DNA from: Methanosarcinaceae archaeon
GTDB lineage: Archaea; Halobacteriota; Methanosarcinia; Methanosarcinales; Methanosarcinaceae
Assembly (NCBI GenBank): GCA_003565715.1
Contig: PXAV01000094.1
Location: forward strand, 1-37,975
Direction of reading: 5' to 3'
DNA length: 37,975 nucleotides
In this document: positions 31,707 through 37,975 of the stretch, one piece after another
Numbering within the stretch: the stretch's first letter is position 1
How the letters are laid out: every line of letters begins with the position of its first letter
Program-made: the position numbers and the translations under genes
Notes under the pieces: model-generated
What the model saw: only the letters and a program-made list of their open reading frames with translations
Told to the model about the DNA's origin: nothing
The model's database searches: none

Positions 31707-32192
31707 TCACATTCCTCCACCTATCTGGATGAGCTCAAAGTCAATTTCATCAGGGACCTCTACCCTGAAAACAAATACATTGTATCGTTCTCTGCGTGCG
31801 GCTGATATGGCAGCTTTCTGTTCTTCTTTCAGATACCCGTCTGTGTTTGTTATGCACAATGATCTTTTTGACTCCTTTACAAGAAAGTCAAAGTGTATTC
31901 CGTAGTCTTTAAGAAAACCAACCAAGTCTTCCAGCTCCTGCCAGCTCTGGCACATATGAATACTTTTTGTTGCTGAATTACTCACATACCAGTCCTTGCT
32001 CATATAAGGATAAGCAGCGTACTGATCTTTCAATTCATCGTATGCTTTGTGTATCTTTGATATATCTGCGTTAAGATCTATCCATTTCCATCCCTGATCA
32101 GAAAAATATCGGGATGCAACTATTGACACTATTCTATCCTTATCTTTTTTATCCAGTTCCATTTTAGCACCTGTTGCCTTTAATGAGCTCAT
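31707..32192 (-). CDS. Hypothetical protein (possible internal start at 32162)
   Basis: Good codon structure; ATGA overlap with the upstream gene; no family recognised. Confidence 0.65.
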   Translation of the reverse strand: MSSLKATGAKMELDKKDKDRIVSIVASRYFSDQGWKWIDLNADISKIHKAYDELKDQYAAYPYMSKDWYVSNSATKSIHMCQSWQELEDLVGFLKDYGIHFDFLVKESKRSLCITNTDGYLKEEQKAAISAARRERYNVFVFRVEVPDEIDFELIQIGGGM

Positions 32193-32647
32193 AGCATATA
32201 ATTGTTAAAATATGGTATTGTTTTTGTGGATGAAATATTCAAATACATTATGGGCCGAAGGCTGGAAATATCCTCCTTTGTAAGGTTTGCGGAGTCAAGA
32301 TCTATATTACCATTTACGGTCAAAGATGACCCAACACTTACTAACTGGTTTATATCATGCACGATTTCCTCTGGATGTGTCACTATATATGGACTCTGTA
32401 CAAGCTCAGGCTCAACAGTGGTAACAAATATATCCTCCGGTCCAGTGTTATACAATGTAAAGCTGTATGTGTAAATGTTTTCAGAGGAATTATCATCCGA
32501 TGAGCCGATAGATCCTGTTCCTTCCACTAGGATTACACCCTCGGTTTTAACAGGACCGCACGAAAATGTGCTTGTGCCTGCACTTAATACTAAGGCAGTG
32601 ATTATAACTAGCAGTACAATAGTAAAGCCTTTTTTTGTTTTTTCCAT
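32189..32647 (-). CDS. Hypothetical exported/membrane-anchored protein
   Basis: N-terminal hydrophobic segment KGFTIVLLVIITALVLSAG; extracellular beta-rich-looking domain. Confidence 0.65.
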   Translation of the reverse strand: MEKTKKGFTIVLLVIITALVLSAGTSTFSCGPVKTEGVILVEGTGSIGSSDDNSSENIYTYSFTLYNTGPEDIFVTTVEPELVQSPYIVTHPEEIVHDINQLVSVGSSLTVNGNIDLDSANLTKEDISSLRPIMYLNISSTKTIPYFNNYML

Positions 32648-32764
32648 TCAAATTCCCGATATTTAGCACTTGACATTACATCATATAATTAAAGTTATAT
32701 TTTATTATTGTTTTTGATTGATAGTAATGTAAGAAGGTACTTTTGAAAAAAATTCTGAAGAAAT

Positions 32765-32850
32765 AATGGGGAACATCTTGCTTTCAAATTGTTAGAACTG
32801 GTTGGTATGTTACAATATTGAGAAGTTGGTGGTAAATGCTGTTCCCCATT
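32765..32850. repeat. 86-bp element bounded by perfect 11-bp inverted repeats
   Basis: AATGGGGAACA (32765-32775) and TGTTCCCCATT (32840-32850). Confidence 0.85.
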
Positions 32851-33155
32851 TTCCCGGAATAACTATTGTACACATACTATATAAAATATAGTAGGACATT
32901 TTTAAAAAATATAACACAATATATTATATTGATATGCAATATTAATTACTCATTATAAATTCTAATTAGATGTATACAAGTACCAACAGTTATTAAAACC
33001 ACACATTATATATGGCATATTATATTTATAATAAATTATACTTATATTTATACTATATGTATAAATAAATACATTAAAAAAATATATTATACTCATAATA
33101 AAATATGCTAAAACGCAGCAATTATTATCTTATCAACATCAAAAGAGAGTGTCAA

Positions 33156-33392
33156 ATGAACTGTTTAGCTTGTATCCATCGAAGGAATATTCCTCTGTTC
33201 TCTAAATGTGCTGGTATATCTGGTCGGTCGCGCGTAGGTAATGCACATTACTGTGGTCACCCTGATATGTCAGATCCTGTTCCCTTAATTAACATAAATG
33301 AAAACGTACATAAAGAATGCCCAATCTGCAAAGATGACTACAAATATGAAAAGTGTGATAGAGATGATCTAAGGCAAGCTAATGAAACCTAA
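33156..33392 (+). CDS. Small Cys-rich hypothetical protein
   Basis: MNCLACIHRRNIPLFSKCAG...YCGHPD...CPICKDDYKYEKC; two CxxC pairs suggest metal binding. Confidence 0.6.
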   Translation: MNCLACIHRRNIPLFSKCAGISGRSRVGNAHYCGHPDMSDPVPLININENVHKECPICKDDYKYEKCDRDDLRQANET

Positions 33393-33496
33393 TTTGAACT
33401 ATGATCAACACTTTAGTTAAATCTTATAGATAATTGTATTAACAAACCAGTAAATGATATAACAAATACTCTTCTTAAGTGCCTACAAATGGTACA

Positions 33497-33576
33497 GACA
33501 ATACAATGTTTTATCTTCGGGTAAGCTCAGGGCAATAAAGAAATATGATGCAAAGCATCTTTACTCTTGTATTGTC
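33497..33576 (+). ncRNA. Candidate riboswitch-like structured leader (three-way junction)
   Basis: Closing stem GACAATACAA (33497-33506)/TTGTATTGTC (33567-33576); hairpin TTATC-TTCG-GGTAA (33511-33524); CAGGGCAA (33528-33535); hairpin GATGC-AAA-GCATC (33547-33559). Confidence 0.55.
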
Positions 33577-33608
33577 ACATCAACATTGCTAACTTTACAT
33601 GTGATAGC

Positions 33609-34589
33609 ATGAAGAAACAAAAATCATCAACTACAAGTCTTACAAACAGTATAGTATCAGGCAAGGTTATCTTTGTACTGATACTTATATCCTCCATGAT
33701 CCTTTTAATGGTCCCTTCAACGGCCTTTCCAGAGAGTAACATATCTGCCGATGGAACAACTGACCAGAGAAGTGAGGCAACTGTTCTTCGGCATCTTGTC
33801 AATGTTGATCTTTCGGATGAAAGTTTTATCCTAGTAACTGAGTCAATTGTATATTCTCTAAATAGATCAAATGATGAAAACAGGCTTATGATGCGGATAC
33901 CTGCAGGTGCAAGCATAATGCAGTTCACGGTGACCGATATGACAGATAGCACATCTTCATACAATGTCGATTACTTGCGTGAAGGTAGTCTTCTGTTATT
34001 TGATAATTATGCTTACACAGGTTCAAATGAAATGCCCTTTCTCTATGATATCAGATATGTAGTACCAATGGGAGATAAGGAACCATCCTTCAGTAAGCTA
34101 CTCAGGGATGAAGGCTATTTTTATTATAATATTTCCAGATTTGTACTAGTTGTAAAGCACAAGGATAACTGGTCTCCTATTATCAGGACAAATGATGGTT
34201 TTCCACTGGTTGCAGAAGAGATTGGCAGGGAGCCGGAGCGTACTACATATATATGGTCTTCACCGGCTTTTGATAGTATTGATGTAAACGTAAAAATTTT
34301 GGATGATGGTTCAATATTCAATGGTGGTCATTTCTTTTGGATATTAGTTGGAGCGCTTGTTTTTTTCACTATATTGGCAGTTGGCATAAATAGAAAACAA
34401 CAAGATCTTCCAAATGACCCTGATGAACTTGAAGCTCTGTATGAATCGGAGCTTATTGTCTTATCCAGGATCAAAGAAGACTATAAGGATAAGAAACTGA
34501 ACAAAGAAGAGTTTGATTCATTTTACAAAGAACATAGTGAGAATTTATCACGGATAAAAAAGAAAATGGAGAAAAACAGGAATACTTAA
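33609..34589 (+). CDS. Hypothetical exported protein with C-terminal TM and cytoplasmic coiled tail
   Basis: N-terminal hydrophobic segment, extracellular domain, TM near the C-terminus (HFFWILVGALVFFTILAVGI), charged helical tail; track start at TTG 33567 is less likely than ATG 33609. Confidence 0.7.
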   Translation: MKKQKSSTTSLTNSIVSGKVIFVLILISSMILLMVPSTAFPESNISADGTTDQRSEATVLRHLVNVDLSDESFILVTESIVYSLNRSNDENRLMMRIPAGASIMQFTVTDMTDSTSSYNVDYLREGSLLLFDNYAYTGSNEMPFLYDIRYVVPMGDKEPSFSKLLRDEGYFYYNISRFVLVVKHKDNWSPIIRTNDGFPLVAEEIGREPERTTYIWSSPAFDSIDVNVKILDDGSIFNGGHFFWILVGALVFFTILAVGINRKQQDLPNDPDELEALYESELIVLSRIKEDYKDKKLNKEEFDSFYKEHSENLSRIKKKMEKNRNT

Positions 34590-34620
34590 AAAATCAACAA
34601 AAGGTTTATTGATTCAATGA

Positions 34621-34830
34621 TCATTTCTCTCCATATGCCATTTCTATTTTTGGTTCACTGGCATTTATGTCTGTGGTCACCCAACCTATGTCATAGCTCT
34701 GGCCACAACTTGGACATATGAGTCCCAACTTTGCTTTACCTGGGGATATTTCCTTGAAATGAACATGAAATCCTCTCTGGTAGCCACAGTTAAGACATAT
34801 ACGAAAAGAGTTTACAGTATCCTTCTTATC
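34621..34830 (-). CDS. Small zinc-ribbon hypothetical protein
   Basis: MDKKDTVNSFRICLNCGYQRG...GLICPSCGQSYDIGW, two CxxC pairs. Confidence 0.6.
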   Translation of the reverse strand, partial: DKKDTVNSFRICLNCGYQRGFHVHFKEISPGKAKLGLICPSCGQSYDIGWVTTDINASEPKIEMAYGEK

Positions 34831-34953
34831 CATATTATACAATCTATACATTAACATAAAACATTTTCGACATCATTATATTTAATTATCATAGCTCTCA
34901 AACATCAATAGATCTGCACAACACTTATCATTCATACATACAAGGGGTAACTT

Positions 34954-35598
34954 ATGTACAAAGGAATTATATTTGATATGGATGGGGTTCTTGTCAACTC
35001 TATGCCATACCATGCAAAAGCATGGGTAAAAGTCTTTTCAGATATGGGCATAAAGATTACTGAAGATCAGATATATGATATAGAAGGATCTAATCATATG
35101 GGTGTTATTGATATATTCTTCACAAAAGCAGGTAGGCAGCCTGATCCAGATATGTATGAAACGATACTTTCTCGCAAAAGAGAGTATTTTTTTGGTAATA
35201 ATGATACAGAGGCTTTTGAAGGAATGTATGAATGTCTTGAATATCTGAATGAAGATCTCATGCTTGCTGTAGCATCAGGTGCCGACAGAACCATTGTAAG
35301 TTCTTTAATTGAAAAGTTCTATTCTGGCATATTCGACGTAATTATCTCAGGTGAGGATGTTTCAAAAGGCAAGCCTGATCCTGAACCTTATGAAAAGGCA
35401 GTAAGAATGCTTGGCCTTAAGAGGGAGGAGTGCCTTGTAATAGAGAATGCACCCCTTGGTATAAGGTCAGCAAAGGAAGCAGGTATTTTCTGTGTAGGGA
35501 TACCCACTTACTTGGACGCATCAAAAATAAAGGAGGCAGATCTAATCCTAAAAGACCATGCTGCACTTATAGATTACCTAAAAGGCTTGCATTCCTAA
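34954..35598 (+). CDS. HAD-superfamily hydrolase, beta-phosphoglucomutase-like
   Basis: GIIFDMDGVLVNSMPYHAKAW; GKPDPEPYEKAVRMLGLKREECLVIENAPLGIRSAKEAG. Confidence 0.9.
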   Translation: MYKGIIFDMDGVLVNSMPYHAKAWVKVFSDMGIKITEDQIYDIEGSNHMGVIDIFFTKAGRQPDPDMYETILSRKREYFFGNNDTEAFEGMYECLEYLNEDLMLAVASGADRTIVSSLIEKFYSGIFDVIISGEDVSKGKPDPEPYEKAVRMLGLKREECLVIENAPLGIRSAKEAGIFCVGIPTYLDASKIKEADLILKDHAALIDYLKGLHS

Positions 35599-35615
35599 TG
35601 ATTAATAGATTGAGA

Positions 35616-35655
35616 CTGTTCAGAACAAATATTTAATAATAATAGTTCTGAGCAG
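35616..35655 (+). terminator. Hairpin downstream of the HAD gene
   Basis: CTGTTCAGAAC / GTTCTGAGCAG, 11 bp with one U.G in the + transcript. Confidence 0.5.
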
Positions 35656-35675
35656 CAAAAAAAAAGTGGGGGGGT

Positions 35676-37586
35676 TCATACCAGCCTTACTGTTTCTAGA
35701 TTAACTAGTGCTTTTGTTTCCATTTTATTCTTTTTGTGTATGGAACTTGCAAGGTCTATGCATGATCTTTCATCACCATGTTCGGTATATACCCTCTCAG
35801 GACGTGGCTTCATCTTTCTTATATAATCCATTAACTGTTTTCTGTCGGAGTGGCCCGAGAAACCATCGACCACTTCTACGTTCATGTTCATTTTTACAAC
35901 ATGGGTTCCGTTGCTACTTGAAAGTGGTATCTCTTTCCACCCTTTCTGTATCCTTCTTCCAAGAGTCCCATCTGCCTGGTAGCCTACAAATACAAGTGTA
36001 TTGTTCTCGTTCTCTGCAAAGGCCTTGAAATATTCTATGACTGGTCCTGCATTCATCATACCCGAAGTTGAAAGTATGACACACGGGTGAGGTTCATTGA
36101 TTATCTTCTGGCGAAGTTCATTTGAATCCACAGCTTTGAAACACTCTGAAAGGAATGGGTTTTGTCCTTTCTGGAAAATAAGCTTTCTAAGATCACTGTT
36201 CAGATATTCAGGATATGTGGCATGTATGGCTGTTGCTTCCCATATCATCCCATCAAGATATACAGGGATATTTGGTATGGTGCCATTGCGTATCGCATCT
36301 TCCAGTACTATCATGACTTCCTGACTTCTTCCTACTGCAAAAGCAGGTATCAATACGACCCCTTCATTTTTCAGCGTCTCGTTAACGATATTTTGCAGAT
36401 TCTTTTCTGCTTCATGTAGTGAAGGTTGTATAGCATTCGAATTTCCGTATGTTGACTCCATTATAACACTTTCAACACGTGGGAACTTGTTGACAGCAGG
36501 GTCAAAAAGCCTTGTCTTCTCATATTTGAAATCTCCTGTAATAACAACATTGTGCAATCCGTCTCCTATGTGGAAGTGTGATACTGCTGATCCAAGTATA
36601 TGCCCTGCATTGTGAAAAGTTAGTTTTATGTCAGGGGCTATATCCGTAACTTCTTCATAATCAAGGATGATTGTGTGTTTTAGTCCCTCTCTCACATCGG
36701 CTGAACTGTATGGTGGTCTTTTTCCCTCTTTTGATGCCACATCGATATAATCAAGTTGAAGAAGCGTTGCAAGATCTCTTGTAGGTGGTGTGCAGTAGAT
36801 CGGCCCTTCATATCCATATTTATATAGGAGAGGTACCAGGCCATGATGGTCCAAATGTGCATGTGTGAGTACCACTGCATCTATCTGATTGATAGGATAT
36901 GCTTCCGGTACATAAAGAAAAGGGGTCATATTCTCATCAGAACCAACATTAACTCCGCAGTCGATCATTATGCGTGACTCTGGTGTTGAAATGATAAAAC
37001 AGCTTCTTCCCACTTCCTTTGCTCCTCCAAGAGATGTTACTCTTACCCACTCATCTTTTGAAGTGCATCCTCTGTGTATCTTCCTCCCAACGGACTTAAG
37101 GATTTCCTTTCTTTCTTTATGGTTGTTCTTCATAAACTCACGTATGTTCTGTACAGTACGCGACTTGATTGGTGGTGCTCTTACGACCTTTGGAGTCCAT
37201 CCAATCTTTTTTGTTATCTCTCTAAGTGTCTCTCCATGTTTTCCAATAACAAGCCCTGGCTTTTCAGCCTCTATTATAACCTCGCCTACATCAGGGTCGA
37301 AATGATAGTTGGATACTCCTGACTCCTCAGGCACTGTCTCCGCTATCTTGGTTATAGATTCTTCCGGAGGCATGAGCACTTTTGGGTCAGGCCGTACAAC
37401 TATGCGTGTCCTGAGTGCTTTTGCAAGAGTTCTTACAATGTTACCGTTATCTGCAAACTTCTTAGGCTCTTCTGTATAAACAACAAGTTGTGGGCCTTCG
37501 AACTCAACATTAGAAATAGTAGTACCACTAGGTAATTTTTCTTCTATTTTCTTTTTCAGATCAGATAGTACTTCTTCTACCGCCAT
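35676..37586 (-). CDS. aCPSF1 (FttA) KH-MBL-beta-CASP ribonuclease / transcription termination factor
   Basis: N-terminal KH region ([20 protein letters not shown]), [28 protein letters not shown], beta-CASP MESTYG...[15 protein letters not shown]...[18 protein letters not shown]. Confidence 0.96.
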   Translation of the reverse strand: MAVEEVLSDLKKKIEEKLPSGTTISNVEFEGPQLVVYTEEPKKFADNGNIVRTLAKALRTRIVVRPDPKVLMPPEESITKIAETVPEESGVSNYHFDPDVGEVIIEAEKPGLVIGKHGETLREITKKIGWTPKVVRAPPIKSRTVQNIREFMKNNHKERKEILKSVGRKIHRGCTSKDEWVRVTSLGGAKEVGRSCFIISTPESRIMIDCGVNVGSDENMTPFLYVPEAYPINQIDAVVLTHAHLDHHGLVPLLYKYGYEGPIYCTPPTRDLATLLQLDYIDVASKEGKRPPYSSADVREGLKHTIILDYEEVTDIAPDIKLTFHNAGHILGSAVSHFHIGDGLHNVVITGDFKYEKTRLFDPAVNKFPRVESVIMESTYGNSNAIQPSLHEAEKNLQNIVNETLKNEGVVLIPAFAVGRSQEVMIVLEDAIRNGTIPNIPVYLDGMIWEATAIHATYPEYLNSDLRKLIFQKGQNPFLSECFKAVDSNELRQKIINEPHPCVILSTSGMMNAGPVIEYFKAFAENENNTLVFVGYQADGTLGRRIQKGWKEIPLSSSNGTHVVKMNMNVEVVDGFSGHSDRKQLMDYIRKMKPRPERVYTEHGDERSCIDLASSIHKKNKMETKALVNLETVRLV

Positions 37587-37693
37587 TAAAATAGCCTTCC
37601 TGTATAAAAAAGTGAAAATAAAGTAATAGTTAAATAAATACGTGCAAAATATTGTGTTTTATGTTAAATGAAAGCAATCATACAACCAATAGA

Positions 37694-37975
37694 TCAGTTC
37701 AATTTATCTCTCATCTTTTTTACATCTTCCTGTTCTAGCCTTGTATATTTGTCCTTTGTAATTACAACAACATCGATACCTTCGCCGGATGCAGAATCTC
37801 TTTTCATAGCATTGTGAAGTGCCCTGACAGCCAGCTCCATGCCTTCGCTTACAGGCATATCTTCTTTATATCTGTCCTCAAGCACACCATATGCCATTGG
37901 TGACCCTGATCCAGTGGCCACTGCCTTTGTTTCTTCAATGTTGCCTCCAAGTGCATCAAGTGAAAATATGGCAGG
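37694..37975 (-). CDS. psmB: Proteasome subunit beta, C-terminal part, truncated by window end
   Basis: [77 protein letters not shown]. Confidence 0.92.
   Translation of the reverse strand, partial: PAIFSLDALGGNIEETKAVATGSGSPMAYGVLEDRYKEDMPVSEGMELAVRALHNAMKRDSASGEGIDVVVITKDKYTRLEQEDVKKMRDKLN

Noticed and set aside
32875-32893. Palindrome TACTATA-TAAAA-TATAGTA
   Set aside because: Pure A/T palindrome in an extremely AT-rich region; expected by chance.

Overview
The window looks like ordinary euryarchaeal chromosome from a cytochrome-containing, methylotrophic-type methanogen (Methanosarcinales-like). The evidence is HdrDE, F420H2:NADP oxidoreductase, MCM, aCPSF1, archaeal RNase P RNA, a two-subunit pyruvate carboxylase, a CooC-like ATPase, DUF116/DUF424 proteins and archaeal proteasome beta. 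I see no CRISPR array, phage, IS transposase or rRNA/tRNA gene. Most genes are recognisable housekeeping genes. The unexplained signal is mainly in non-coding DNA and small genes. (1) A compact three-way-junction RNA candidate lies in the leader of an exported/membrane protein gene (33497-33576). It has a UUCG-capped hairpin and a core resembling the GGGCAA...GAYGCAAAGC core of c-di-GMP-I (GEMM) riboswitches. (2) The 663-bp gap upstream of the H+-pyrophosphatase contains a 14-bp RNA-consistent hairpin with a C-rich loop, plus a second long-range 14-bp helix with competing repeat copies. (3) A perfect 11-bp inverted repeat bounds an 86-bp element (MITE or structured RNA). (4) A conserved-looking small Cys-rich protein gene (4384-4602), missed by the ORF track, has a perfect Shine-Dalgarno but ATA where the start codon should be. 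(5) A 914-aa protein fuses a KaiC-like domain without a P-loop to a PEP/pyruvate-binding ATP-grasp domain, without the PEP-synthase phosphohistidine domain. All family calls come from reading the sequence; no searches were run.
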